From Cryptomeria japonica (taxonomy: Eukaryota; Streptophyta; Pinopsida; Cupressales; Cupressaceae): a DNA stretch of 60,000 nucleotides. Shown here piece by piece: positions 46,352 to 57,933 of this stretch. The stretch lies in the NCBI RefSeq assembly GCF_030272615.1, contig NC_081411.1:158390471-158450470 (forward strand), written 5' to 3'. A model generated the notes under the pieces. That model was not told where the DNA came from and searched no databases. It was given only the letters and a program-made list of their open reading frames with translations. Made by a program: the position numbers and the translations under genes. Positions within the stretch are counted from its first letter, which is position 1; the number at the start of each line of letters is the position of its first letter.

Positions 46352-46716
46352 CATCGTTGGATCAACCTTGATCTGCTTGCCCATTATGTCCCTTGAGCTG
46401 CTCTCTTGTAAGGCCCCACCTTGGTTAGCAAGTCATAGAGGATAACCATTTTTTGCTTCTTCCCATCGTGGTATAGCACTGATGACTTATCGGGTCATTG
46501 GGGTAAGTGTGAACCACTCCAAACTCTAGCGAACTCATCAGAGTAAGACTTGCTGATCGGGGGTAGGTCTTGCCAATAAGAGAAATTTTAAAAACTTCAG
46601 CTAAACAACCATACAAATGGACTAGAGCCAGTCCTTATGTATTTACATGACCACTGGAAGGTCTCACAAGCCAAAATTAGTTAAGGGCATTTCAACCCTT
46701 AGGTTCTCTTGCACCA

Positions 46717-46990
46717 TACTCCCCCCAAAACAAAGAAGTCAAGTATCTGCATGCAACAACAAGGAAAGATCAATTCCCGACTTAGCAAAGTCTGATTCAG
46801 GGACTCAGGTTGCTTCAAATCTCAATCACACTTGTGTGACTACTAATTTCTTGGTGCTTTGTTGGGCTATAGGCCTCAATTGTTCTTGCACAACTTTGAA
46901 GGGTAGCTCCTAACGGGAAGACTTACTAAACACCTTGTTCATAGTGGCCAAAAACCTTCTACTCATTGGTGCAGGAGGTCAGACCGCGGC
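46717..46990 (-). pseudogene. 3' end of a minus-strand chromovirus-like element: polypurine tract and chromodomain remnant
   Basis: In sense, a broken frame gives QLRPIAQQSTKK, then FEAT-stop-VPESDFAKSGIDL and a stop at 46739-46741, about ten bases before GGGGGGAGTA (46717-46726). This parallels the intact chromovirus at 32150-32330 (SEATWVEESKF...GIDP, stop, GGGGGAGTA, LTR). It may be the lost end of the chromovirus at 57934-60000 or a separate copy. Confidence 0.5.
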
Positions 46991-47159
46991 CCATATTCTT
47001 ACGGCCCTTAGTAGAGACACAAAGTTTTCCATGAGGAGTTTTCATGGGAATTGATGCTTGGCTGCCTCGAGAAGTGAGTGTCGTGGAGGGGAGACAGTGG
47101 GGTCAAGCATCTAAGTGTTCGCTCTGGGTAAGCATAGATGGGAAACCAATTGGGATTCA

Positions 47160-47688
47160 ATGACTATTGTCCTTGTCAGCCTTAAGAATGTTGTATATGA
47201 GAATGAGTGTCTTTGATATAATATGCATTTGATCACTGTGTTTTCTTTGTTTGATACATACTTTCCAAGAGTCGACTAAAAACACATCACTATTCCCAAA
47301 CACTTTGCAAAAACATTTGTCAAGACACAAACAATTGTCCAAGTCATTACCCACACAAAGTCCAAAATTACGTCAAAACTCTGTTCGTCCCATTTTTCAT
47401 AAGCCTAAGAGAGAAGCTAAGAGTCTGTCATCTCCATCAACATTCAAGTTTGTCCTTTGAAGAACCAACTATCGTCCAAATCAAGGTGGTTGTATCCCTT
47501 CATACAACTTGCCATTCAAATCGATCCTTCATGTTCATACCAAAGACAACCTAGTCATCAAGTTTCTTCTAAACCATCACTACCATACCTTCATCAATCA
47601 TCCTCAAATTTCTTAAATCCTTTCATCACAAATTTCTTAATTCCTTTCATCACATTTTTCCTAAGTCTTTTCATCACAAATATCGCGT
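47160..47688 (+). other. leader region before gag of the Tat element
   Basis: No coding family. Three imperfect copies of a roughly 24-base unit (TTTCATCACAAATTTCTTAA-like) lie at about 47610-47680, just before the gag start. Confidence 0.5.
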
Positions 47689-49980
47689 ATGGTCGCAACT
47701 CAATCCCAAAAGAAAAAGATGGCTGAACAACAATATGGCATGTTGGACATTGATGTCCTATATGAAGATCCCACGCAAGATCATACACAAAGTGGGCAAC
47801 CTAGCGATCAAGATCAAAGTCAAAATCTTGACATGGTTAACCAAGATGAACTTTGTCTGGAAGTGCAAACTTTCCTAGCGGATTCTTATAACCAAGAGAT
47901 GATGGAAAAGTTTATTAAACACAATCCTACTACACTTTTGAAAACTCTTCTTGAACATGGAGCTCAACTTCTGCCTGAATTTCATAGATCTGCTCTCACC
48001 CAACAACCACAAGTAGACCTCGCTCCCACACAAAGTGCTACACCTACTATTCAAACTCAATCAATTGCAGCCCCATCAATCATCCAGGCTCAATCAATGC
48101 CACCCGTGGTACCTCCCACCATGGTCTCCATCCCACCTTCTTCCTCCTTACCATCCATACCAATATCAAATCCGATCAAATCCATTCTCCAACAAAATTC
48201 TATACCACCTCCTTCTATTCAACCATAAATTTCTATTCCACAAACTTCCCTTCCTCCCAACAATGTCGCAAATTTTATCCGGGCCGTATTCAATCCTATC
48301 ACAACAGTTGGCGAACTGCAACCAACTGTCCCTCAAACTCCAGTGAAATCAGTCATCACATCCCACATTCCCACCTCCTCATCATATCAATATATTGGTG
48401 GTGGTGCACCTTCTTTGGTTCATCCAATTCTTGGGGCAAATACACTTCATCATTATCAAAGCCCACAACAAGACCTCATCAAGGAAATTCAAGACATGAA
48501 GAATATCATCAAGGACATGAAGCAAAGGACTAATAAAAGGAAAACTTACTCTTTCGAAGAGTTTTACCCTTGTCCTTAGGACCCATCTATATCAGTTGCA
48601 CCATATCCCCTGAGATTTGAGATTCCTAAATTCACCAAGTATGAAGGCAAAGGAGACCCCAGCGACAATGTCTGAGAATTCCACATCTTGTGCCAAGAAG
48701 TCTCCTATAGTGACCTTTATCTTCACAGACTCTTTCCCAAGAGTCTCATGGGAGACGCCTTGGCATGGTTCTCATCTTTACCATGAGGTTCCATTGTCTC
48801 TTTTCCAGACTTGGCAGAAAAATTTGTGGCCCACTATGCATACAAGATGGGTAATGATGTTTCTATGATGGACTTATGTAATATAAAACAAAGGCCCAGA
48901 GAAACCTTTGCCAATTTCCTACAAAGATGGCGACATCTTATCAAGAAATTCGAGTGGGAAATGCCATAACAACATCAAATTGAACTATTCCAAAAGAACT
49001 TGGTGCCTGAACTTTCAAGACCTTTAATATCTCAATGTATCAAATCCTTCCAAAAATTGACAGATAAGGGCCTTGCCCTCGAATGTGTCTTGTTGGAGGA
49101 AGGAACCTTGAAACATTACCAGAAATCAACACAAAGTTCTTCCTCTTATTATAACGACAAGCCAAAATTCTGGTTCAAAAATAAAAATGTGGTCAATGAT
49201 GGTATAACTGATGCAAAGTGGGTCCAAACCGTGGCCTCTCCCCCAAAATCCACCACCAATAATCATCAATTCAATAAGCAAGACAATCCAAATCAATCCA
49301 AAAAACCTCACAACAATATCTCAATCCAAGGACGACCACCCTGATCGAATAATAGGACTCCAAGAGATTTCACTCCTCTAGTTGAGCCTATTGAAGTGGT
49401 GTTTCAAAAACTTGTCCAAGCAGGTGTAGTGGTTTTTCCAATCACTCGCCCATTTGACCCCAATCAACCTAAACCAAGATGGTATAATGAAAATGAGTAT
49501 TGTGAATACCATTGTATCAAGGGACATGATACACAAAAGTGTATGAAACTGAAGATCTACATACAAGATCTCATTGATAGAGGTGAGATTGAGATAGCAA
49601 ATACAAAACCTAGTAATAACAATGACAAACTCAAAATGTACTAGGAACCCTTCTCGAAGCATGATAAAGGAAAAGACTCATCATCTAATGCAATGGGTTA
49701 TGACTACGCTAATCATGTAACCGGTTTTGATTTTTTGGTAGGTCGCATTGAACCTGCAGACAATAATGTCAATGTCATAACCATCCAAGGAGTTAATCCT
49801 CCTTCTTCCTAAAGCAGACCAAATCCTGCTCGGATAGTCATTCAAGGTGCCACACCTTCCACCTCCCATTTCCAGAATGACTGCAATGCAACTACACACC
49901 GAGGAAGGGTCACCATCCAAGGAGTTCCTCCCCCACCAAACCCCCCACCCATGTCTTCCACCCGCTGATCTAACCTTCTT
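47689..49980 (+). pseudogene. gag of the Tat element
   Basis: A single frame from 47689 with in-frame stops (48226, 48577, near 48673, 48784, 48967, 49342, 49642 and later) but no frameshift. The N-terminal 180 codons are Gln/Pro/Ser-rich. The Gag core is at about 48600-49080 (FEIPKFTKYEGKGDPSDNV, LMGDALAWFSSLP, RETFANFLQRWRHL). A zinc motif CEYHCIKGHDTQKC is at about 49501-49545, followed by IQDLIDRGEIEI. Short repeated ITIQGV/VTIQGV phrases separate gag from protease. Would form the particle and bind RNA. Confidence 0.85.
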
Positions 49981-50016
49981 GATCAACTTGGGAAGACACC
50001 CACACAGATCTCTATT

Positions 50017-52542
50017 TTGGAACTTCTCAAGACCTCCCCGGTCCATAAAGAAATTTTGAAACGAGCCCTTCTCCAATCACGCATTCCAGATAACATCAAT
50101 GCCACCCAATTCCAAGCCCTCATTGGAAACTTTGCTGCCCAGCAACACATTGTATTTAACTCCAAAGATGCTCCCGTAGATGAAGACCATAACAAACCTT
50201 TGCACATCGAAGCTCTCATCCACAAGCACAAGGTCAAACGTATCCTGATAGACGATGGATCCGGGCTTAATCTATGCACATACAAATTAATTAAACAATT
50301 GGGACTTTCTGAGGATCTAATAGACACATCAGGAAGGATCACAATAAAGGCATATGATGATGCAGAAACAATTTCAAAGGGCATGGTCACCTTACCTCTT
50401 AAAGTAGGCCCCATTATAATTGAAACCCCTTGCCAAGTACTGGATCTTGACCTCCCATACAACATTCTCCTCGGGAGGCCATGGATTCATTCCTTGCAGG
50501 CTGTACCCTCCACCTATCACCAATGCATCAAATTCCCCTATAACAGGAGAGAGATCACTATCAAAGGTGATCCCCAACCTTTTCAATATTGCAAACTATT
50601 AGAGGGGAAGCATCCGTATCATTGCCCACTAAATAGACCCTCGTCAACACCTCCATCTGACACATCAAATGTTGCCTCCACATCATCCCAACTAGATAAT
50701 CAAATCAAGATCTTGGACAATGGCTATGGAGAATACAAATTGGAGGACGTCTTATTAATAGGCAACCTCCCTCTCTCTCCTAAGTCATTTGGAAAACCAA
50801 AAGAGATAAAAAAGGACCCAAAACCAATCATGCAATACCAAAACACCACCTTCCAGTAATGGGGCCAACTTGATAATGAGAACCTTGAAACAAATATCTC
50901 TTCATGGCTATACCGGGAAGAAGATGAAGATCCAACAAGAATATCCAAAGAAATGTACCCAAAAGCATCTGCCATAGTTGAAAAAATGGGTTACAAAGGA
51001 CATAGCCTGAGACCAGAGGAGAAAGGAAGAAAAACACCCATAAATCCTATCTCCTATAGATACAATAGAGGCTTGGGGTACACCCTGATGCCTAAGATTA
51101 CTATCGCTGGTGCCCCTTCTGGTCCTTCTTCAAATATCGAAAGCACTGACGAAGAGGAATTCCACAAAATGCCTTATGAATATGAGAAAGATATCTTCTT
51201 GGATGCTTACATCAATACCATCACCCCCATAACCCCTCCCACTTCACATGAGCTACATCTTGTCCATCCTGAGCTCATTGACTAGGGCCAACGAGACAAA
51301 CCCACTTTAGATATCTGCACCGACGATAATGCTCTCATTACTCTCCTAATAGTGCAAAATATGGAAGATTGTAGCAGAATCAAGGGTATTCAACTACACG
51401 AAAAGGGATACTTTGGTAGTCAAGTCAATGCCTTTAGCCACAAAAAAGATAATAAAAGAAAAAGATATGATTCCATAGGTGAAAACCTCCCCGAGGTGCC
51501 TTTGGATGAACAAGAAATAAAAACAAAGGGCGTATCTGAAAGTGAAAACCTGGAAAAGGCACTTGACGATGAGGGATTTGACCTCCCTACCATTGGTTAC
51601 CTTCCATAGGACAAATCAAATTTGTTGATAGAAGAAACAGACAGCATCAACATGGGCACCGAAGTCATTCTGAAAAATGTGCTCCTTGCCAAATCCCTCA
51701 TAGAAATCGAGAAACAAGACTTCATCAACTTCCTTACAGAGGTAAAAATCAATTTTGCATGGTCCTATTCTGATATGCCAGGGTTGGACCCTTCCTTGGT
51801 GGTTCACAATCTCACCGTCTGCCCAGATGCAAAACCTGTAAAACAAAAATTGCGCAAAATGCACCCACATATTGCACTCCTAGTCAAGGCGGAACTCCAA
51901 AAGTTGTTAGACGCAAAATTTATCAAACCAATAGATTATGTTGAATGGGTCTCCAACATTGTACCTATCAGCAAACCTGCTGGGGGCATCTGCATCTACA
52001 CAAATTTCCAGGATCTAAATATAGCTTGTCCTAAAGATGATTTCCCACTCCCCAATATAGACATGATTGTGGACCTTACAATAGGACATGAAATGTTATT
52101 GCTAATGGATGGGTTTTCTGGGTACAACCAAATCAGGATAGCAGATGAGGATCAGCATAAAACTGCATTCACAACACCATGGGGTACCTTCTGTTATCGG
52201 GCCATGCCTTTTGGCCTTAAAAATGCTGGAGCTACGTATCAATGGGTAATGACAACAATTTTTCATGACCTCTTGCACAAAATTATGGAGGACTACGTGG
52301 ATGATCTGCTAGGAAAATCCAAGACAAGACAAGAACACATCCCCATTCTAAAACAGATCTTTGAAAGATTGGAAAAATACAAGCTGTGCCTAAATCCCAA
52401 AAAGTGTGTGTTTGGCATCACATCGGGAAAACTACTAGGATTCATTATTTCCCGCAGAGGCATCGAGGTTGATCCCGCAAAGGTAAAAGCTATTATGGAA
52501 ATGCCTCTGCCTAAAACTCTCAGACAACTGCGCAGTCTCTAG
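50017..52542 (+). pseudogene. protease and reverse transcriptase of the Tat element
   Basis: Same frame as gag. Protease: KRILIDDGSGLNLC near 50238-50280 and ILLGRPWIHSL near 50464. After a charged spacer with stops (50857, 51283, 51607), RT runs 51622-52542: VKAELQKLLDAKFIKP, YTNFQDLNIACPKDDFPLP, MDGFSGYNQIRIA, TPWGTFCYRAMPFGLKNAGAT. The catalytic box DYVDDLLG (tac at 52294, paired Asp at 52300-52305) is intact. It ends at a TAG after LRQLRSL. The RT palm is the best preserved in the window. Confidence 0.9.
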
Positions 52543-53430
52543 GGAAAACTCTAGTCTGTCAGGCGTTTCCGAAATTAAAAGAATATCTAGCATCACCTCC
52601 CGTATTGATGCCTCCTGCTCCTAGAAAACCCCTTATTTTGTATATATGTGCTATTGTAGTGGCATTGGGGGCATTATTGGTGTAAACAGATGATCAAGGG
52701 AAGGAACATGCCATTTACTACATCATTCGGACGTTGGTAGGATATGAACTCAATTACACCCCCATTGAAAGAGCATGTTTGGCATTAGTGTTCAGCACAC
52801 AGAAACTACGACACTATATGCTAAATAATAGGATAAAATTAATTTCTAAAATTGATCCACTTAAATATCTAGATTGTCCAAAGCTGCTCTCACTGACAGA
52901 ACCGCCAAATGGGTCATGCTCTTAAGCAAGTTTGACATTGAATATGTGGACAGAAAGGCAATCAAGGGACAAGTCATTGCAGATCAGTTGGCTGAAGCTC
53001 CACTTCCAGGCGACCATCCTCTTCTCATAGAATTACCAGATGAGTTCATTATGACTGTTACCACATCCTCCACATGGAAATTGTATTTTGATGGCTCCTA
53101 CACTCAAAATCGATCAGGGGCAGGAATATTATTGGTCACACCTCAAGGAGATGGCATCCCCAAATCATACAAGATAGCCTTTGCATGTACCAATAACATA
53201 GCAAAATATGAGGCCCGCATCACAGGTTTACGCTTGGCTATCCACTGGAAAATAAAGGAATTACAATTCTATGGCGATTCCCAACTCATCATAAAACAAG
53301 TCAATGATGAATACCAGATAAAAGATGATAAACTCCTTCCCTATCGTACCATGGTTGAAGATCTTAAGCAACATTTCACGGCAATCAAGTTTGACCAAAT
53401 CCCATGAACAAACAACAGGGCTGCAGATGC
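52543..53430 (+). pseudogene. RNase H and archaeal-type second RNase H of the Tat element, with deletion
   Basis: After GKL-stop-SVRRF near 52560 the text jumps to a segment normally found much later (EYLASPPVLMPPAP), so I infer a deletion of roughly 150-200 bases, with a frame change. The first RNase H survives as a C-terminal part (HAIYYI, LVGYELNYTPIERACLALVF, 52690-52800). Another shift occurs near 52873. The second RNase H is at 53050-53430: WKLYFDGSYTQNRSGAGILL (Asp), CTNNIAKYEARITGL (Glu), LQFYGDSQLIIKQV (Asp) and, past a TGA at 53405, NNRAADAMAT (Asp). Tat elements are known for this added domain. Confidence 0.85.
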
Positions 53431-54826
53431 AATGGCCACCATTGGCTCCCTCCTTCAAATGCCAACACACAGTCAGAAGTGCGAGTTCTTGGTTGAGCAA
53501 TTGTTTATACTGGAATATGACCTGCCAGAGTTTGAAATGGTGTGTGTTCTCATTGGTCCCGAGTACCCTGTGTACCAAGAAACCTTCACTTTCCTCAAAG
53601 ACAACACCATTCTCCCACACCTCACCAAAACCCAACAGCAAACCTTCATCTGCTGATGTGCCCGTTACACCATCCTTGCAGACACCTTGTTCAAAAGGCA
53701 TTTTGATGGTTCCCTCCTAAGGTGTTTAGATAAACAAGAAGTAGAATGGGCATTACGCGAAGTACACGAGGGTATCTGTGGGGCACACTCAAGTGGACTC
53801 ACATTGGCTAAAAACCTTTTGAGAATAGGATACTATTGGCCTAAAATGGAAGAAGATGCATACAATTATGTAAAGAAATGCATCCCTTGCCAGCAGCATG
53901 GCGACAAGATTCATGCGTCGTCACAAGAATTGCAACCATTCATTACACCATGGCACTTCTCGTAGTGGGGGCTCAATCTCATTGGGAAAATCCACCCTTC
54001 ATCTTCCAATGGACATAAATTCATTATCACCGCCACCAAACACTTCACCAAGTGGGTAGAGGCTATCCCTCTTATTTTCACCATCGGCAAGCAAATATCC
54101 AAATTCATCCTGAACTACCTAATCTGCCGATATGGCATCCCAAAAGTTATCATCATAGATAATGGTAAACAATTTAAGAACCAGGATGTCAAAGAACTCT
54201 GCCAAAAATTCAACATCTAACACTACTTCTCCACTCCATATTACCCCCAAGGCAATGGCCAAACTGAGGCTTCTAATAAAACCCTAATAAAAATCCTCAA
54301 AAAGACAGTCAATGAAGCAGGTCGTGATTGGTACCTCCAAATCCATCCTGCATTGTGGGCCTACCGCACCTCCATCCGCACCCCCAGAGGTGCCACTCCT
54401 TATTCCCTAGTATATGGTTCTGAAGCCATCCTTCCCCTAGAGATCGAGATCCCCTCTCTAAGGGTATTGCTGCAAAACATCCTACCAGAGGAAGAATACA
54501 GAATTGCTTGCTTACAAGAGCTAGAATTGTTAGATGAAAGGCGCCTCAAGGCCTTGAATCATCTCCGAGTATATCAAAATCGTCTGTGCATGAGTGATCA
54601 TAAAAAAGTCAGAACCTGAGAATTCCAAGTTGGTGATCTTGTCCTCATGGAGAATCAGAAAAATCTACAAGAAAGAGAAAAGAAAGGCAAGTTTGAGCCT
54701 AATTAGCTTGGACCATATGTAATCACACCAAAATATGGATCAGGAGCTTATCAGTTGGCTACTCCTGAAGGTGATTCTTTGGATGATCCAATGAATATCA
54801 TGCACCTCAAAAGATTTTATGCTTAG
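53431..54826 (+). pseudogene. integrase of the Tat element
   Basis: HHCC finger: HEGICGAHSSG ... CIPCQQHG, about 53767-53900. The core begins after a TAG at 53963: GLNLIGKIH, where codon 53975-53977 is Asn in place of the first catalytic Asp; then IIDNGKQF with Asp, and GNGQTEASNKTL with Glu. The C-terminal part has WAYRTSIRTPRGATPYSLVYG and ends with LDDPMNIMHLKRFYA at the TAG 54824-54826. Stops also at 53654, 54218, 54617 and near 54700. No chromodomain, as expected for Tat. Confidence 0.88.
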
Positions 54827-55023
54827 TCCTCATAAAGTCTTAAATTGTCAAAAAAAAAAATCAAGAAAAAAAAAAAATGAGAAAAAGATCCTGAAAAAAT
54901 CGTCACTTTGGTGAAAACCTAGCAAACAGGCACCTTATGACACAAAAAAATTAAAAAATCAGAAAAAGAAAGAAAAATAATTCATCTATTAGTGAAAACC
55001 ACTTGGTGGTGCTATGGACAAGT

Positions 55024-55057
55024 ACCTTGGTGAAAACCTGTATGCAGGCACCAAGGT
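55024..55057 (+). other. hairpin in the Tat 3' non-coding region
   Basis: ACCTTGGTG (55024-55032) pairs with CACCAAGGT (55049-55057), 9 bp. After a 4-base bulge, CCTG (55037-55040) pairs with CAGG (55045-55048) around the loop TATG. A diverged copy of the block (TTTGGTGAAAACCTAG ... CAGGCACCTT) lies at 54909-54939. Confidence 0.65.
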
Positions 55058-55962
55058 AAATAATCGGATCCACTGTCTATCATGTCGATACTGCAAATCA
55101 TCCGCCATCCAGCCCACCCATGCGCAACATTCCTTCTTTTCCACCTCCCAATAAAACATGTGTATGATGATGAAGTCTTCGCTTGAGTCATGAACAAAGA
55201 ATGTCCCATTGAAACTGAGATTTTATGCCTCTGTGTGTAAGCTTCAAGAAGTCTTGAGAAACAAATCCCAAGTCCATCCTAGTTCTACTCTTGGCAAGAG
55301 GTATCATGTGGTCGTAAGGAAGATACTTGTTAGATTTTGTTAGATCTTTTCATATATGCTTGCATCTTTTGCCCTACGACTGCCACTATTTATGACTACC
55401 TGGGTTCTTCCATATCCAGGTACATTATGATAGGTGCATATTGGGGCATATTTCATAGTATGGCATGTTTTGGATCCTTCTTGTATAAATCGATGACCTG
55501 GTACTAGTGTTTATCAACACTTACCTTCTCGTGTACAAGAGGTATCGGTGTGTTTGAGGGTTTCCTTGCACGAACCCACAACTCTGTATTAGTGTTTCTT
55601 AACACTTGCATTGTTGTGTGCAAGAAATTCATGTTTGTCTACAGAGTCAGTCCATGCCCTGCATTTCTCATGGCATCCTAATTTCTATAATCAATGGTGC
55701 AAGTCACTCAGGGCAACATCAAACTAGGTTGGCTCTCCACATTTGTTGTGCACAAAATCTCACCATCATTCCATCAAATCCTAAACTCAATAATCCCATT
55801 GAGTTCTCAATTGCCCCCATTTTCCTCCATGGTCTCACATCTCGTATTCTTCTTTCCAAATACCTCACGACTGCTTCATATTTGTTCCTCATCTATCCCT
55901 TCCACCTTAATTTTTCTAGCTCTATTTTTTTTTTCCTCACATAATCAATTCTGATTTTGATT

Positions 55963-56590
55963 CATGTCTTATACAAGATGTATCCTTCCTGAAACCAGAC
56001 ACTCTGATCATGCCTTATACAAGATGAATCCTTCCTAAAACCAGACGTTGTGATCTAATCATGTCTTATACAGGATGAATCCTTCCTGAAACCAGATGTT
56101 GTGATTAGTCATGTCTTATACAGGATGTATCCTTCCTGAAACCAAACACTCCGATCATGTCTTATACAGGATGAATCCTTCCTGAAACCAGATGTTGTGA
56201 TCAATCATGTCTTATACAGGATGAATCCTTCCTAAAACCAGACGTTGTGATCCGATCATGTCTTATACAGGATGAATCCTTCATGAAACCAGACGTTGTG
56301 ATCAGTCATGTCCTATACAAGATGTATCCTTCTTGAAACCAGACACTCCAATCATGTCTTATACAGGATGAATCCTTCCTGAAACCAAACGTTGTGATCA
56401 GTCATGTCTTATACAGGATGTATCCTTCCTGAAACTAGACACTTCGATCATGTCTTATACAGGATGAATCCTTCCTAAAACCAGATATTGTGATCAATCA
56501 TGTCTTATACAGGATGAATCTTTCCCGAAACTAGACACTTTGATCATCTTTGTCTTATATAGGATGAATTCTTCTTTAAACTAGACTGAA
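55963..56590 (+). repeat. 13-copy minisatellite, 46- and 50-bp unit types
   Basis: Each unit starts CATGTCTTATACAGGATG. Short units (about 46 bp) have TGTATCC and ACACT; long units (about 50 bp) have TGAATCC and GTTGTGATCA. By eye, copies 1, 4, 8, 10 and 12 are short type and 2, 3, 5, 6, 7, 9 and 11 long; the last is diverged. Confidence 0.85.
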
Positions 56591-56794
56591 TCTAGATCTT
56601 ATCAATCAAATCAAATCAAATCTATCAAGATATCAATTTTGCAAAACTCCAAAGATCAAATACCTCAATTGATCTCCCGAGGGGGCATCACCATACCATA
56701 ATCTATCAATCAAGAGCGAGGGCATCCTATCAAACCAATATCAGCATCAAAACAAGATTATTCTTTGAATCAATGTGTCATCACACCTCACTTC

Positions 56795-56808
56795 AAAGAG
56801 GGGCAAAA
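56795..56808 (+). promoter_or_regulatory. polypurine tract of the Tat element
   Basis: AAAGAGGGGCAAAA directly before the TGTAGACAC start of the 3' LTR. Confidence 0.75.
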
Positions 56809-57933
56809 TGTAGACACTTACAAATAATTATTTTAATTATTTTTAATTCCTCGCATAATTAATTAATTAATTATGTTAATTCAAATTCCTCTCAATATTA
56901 ATTAAATATAATTAATATTGTCACTATAGCATGTGATTGATTTATTTAATAAATCAATCCCTTTCTTTATTCTTCTAAAATATCAAATCCTCACAAATCT
57001 TCCTCTTAGCTAATTAATTTCAAATAATTAGTTAACCTACATGATTCCTACAAATCATCTTCTTAATTCATCATTAACCTAATAAATTCTTCTAGAAACT
57101 CCCTAAACTCACTTAACATTATTCTTCTAATTTTTTATTCCCTCCACTCATTCTGTCTCCTAGTCAAATTCTCCTACAAATATTAATCCCACCTAACATT
57201 TCCTCTAATCCCCCTCCTAATGAGTCGTTAATGGTTAATCAATATGATTAGCCACAAAGTCAACTCTTTGTCCTTTTCATCGAGCCACTAGCTTTAAATG
57301 TTCTTTTCCTAGGTGAATGTAAGATTTTCGAAATTACACATTCCTCTAGGCATCCCCTCTCCCAAGCAATTTTTAATTCCTTTTTATTCCTCCAATCCCC
57401 ATGATATCCTTTTTTGGAGAATTTTTAATTCCTCCAATGCATCTTGTGGAGTGTGGAGATACGAAATGCCTTTAAGACATATTTATTGGTCTCCACACCC
57501 TCTCTTGGACCTTGTGTGAGCTCACAAGTAAATCTTAGCCCTTCATCTCAAATTCATCCTAGCCATCCATTTTCCTCTCCTCTTCCTATAAAATAGGGCT
57601 CCATCCCTTCATTCGAAACATCTTGAAATCCAGTAAGTTTATGCTGCCCTTTTGAGCCCAGGAAATCATCTTGGCAACTTGATCATCTCATTCTTATCAG
57701 TTTTCAAATCCATTCCATTTGTACACAACATTGGAGAGCCATCCACATCCAACAATTAAAGGAGCACATCAAGTGGAGAATTATCAAGGGGTGCCTTCAC
57801 TTCATCAAGCTCAATCCGAAGGAGAAGGTAAAATAGCAAGGTGAAATGGTCTTTTAATGATATTTTAGCATTTTTCATGTTTATTTCATTATGTTTTGAT
57901 CATTTGACCTTCAAATCTATTTTCCCCTCTTCA
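56809..57933 (+). repeat. 3' LTR of the Tat element
   Basis: Starts TGTAGACACTTAC and is placed to end at TCTTCA (57933), because chromovirus chromodomain sequence on the other strand begins with GTTCC at 57934. That gives 1125 bp. AT-rich with repeated AATTA words at 56825-56910. No partner LTR was found to confirm the end. Confidence 0.65.

Larger units (their letters stand above)
43960..46716. other. unassigned DNA; right part may be an LTR of a minus-strand element
   Basis: No coding family recognised; frames at 45244-45558 and 45583-45819 look like chance. The right end finishes in GCACCA at 46711-46716, directly followed by a polypurine tract in minus sense. This is the same arrangement as the chromovirus 3' LTR end, so an LTR probably ends at 46716. 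Its left edge was not found. Two hairpins lie at 46088-46117 and 46296-46351. Confidence 0.45.
54827..56794 (+). other. 3' non-coding region of the Tat element
   Basis: Nearly 2 kb without a gene. A-rich runs at 54850-54990, repeated GTGAAAACC words at 54912, 54994 and 55031, a structured hairpin at 55024-55057, a tandem minisatellite at 55963-56590, then a TC-rich stretch up to the polypurine tract. The frames at 55606-55954 look like chance. Confidence 0.7.
47160..57933 (+). mobile_element. Tat-lineage Ty3 element; 3' LTR present, 5' LTR not found
   Basis: Gag, protease, RT, RNase H, a second archaeal-type RNase H and integrase in order. The second RNase H marks the Tat/Ogre-type branch of plant Ty3 elements. 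A long 3' non-coding part with a hairpin and a minisatellite is followed by a polypurine tract and an LTR starting TGTAGACAC. The left boundary is uncertain (46990-47690): no LTR or primer site seen there, so the 5' end has been lost or rearranged. The right end lies in the chromodomain region of another element. Confidence 0.85.

Noticed and set aside
46990-47690. A 5' LTR for the Tat element
   Set aside because: No TGTAGACAC start, no AATTA-rich stretch like 56825-56910 and no primer site could be matched.
55606-55954. Protein frames of 86 and 112 codons
   Set aside because: Low complexity, overlapping frames within the Tat 3' non-coding region, with no family resemblance.
55963-56590. CRISPR array
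   Set aside because: Units are contiguous without unique spacers, differ from one another, and lie in a plant retrotransposon.
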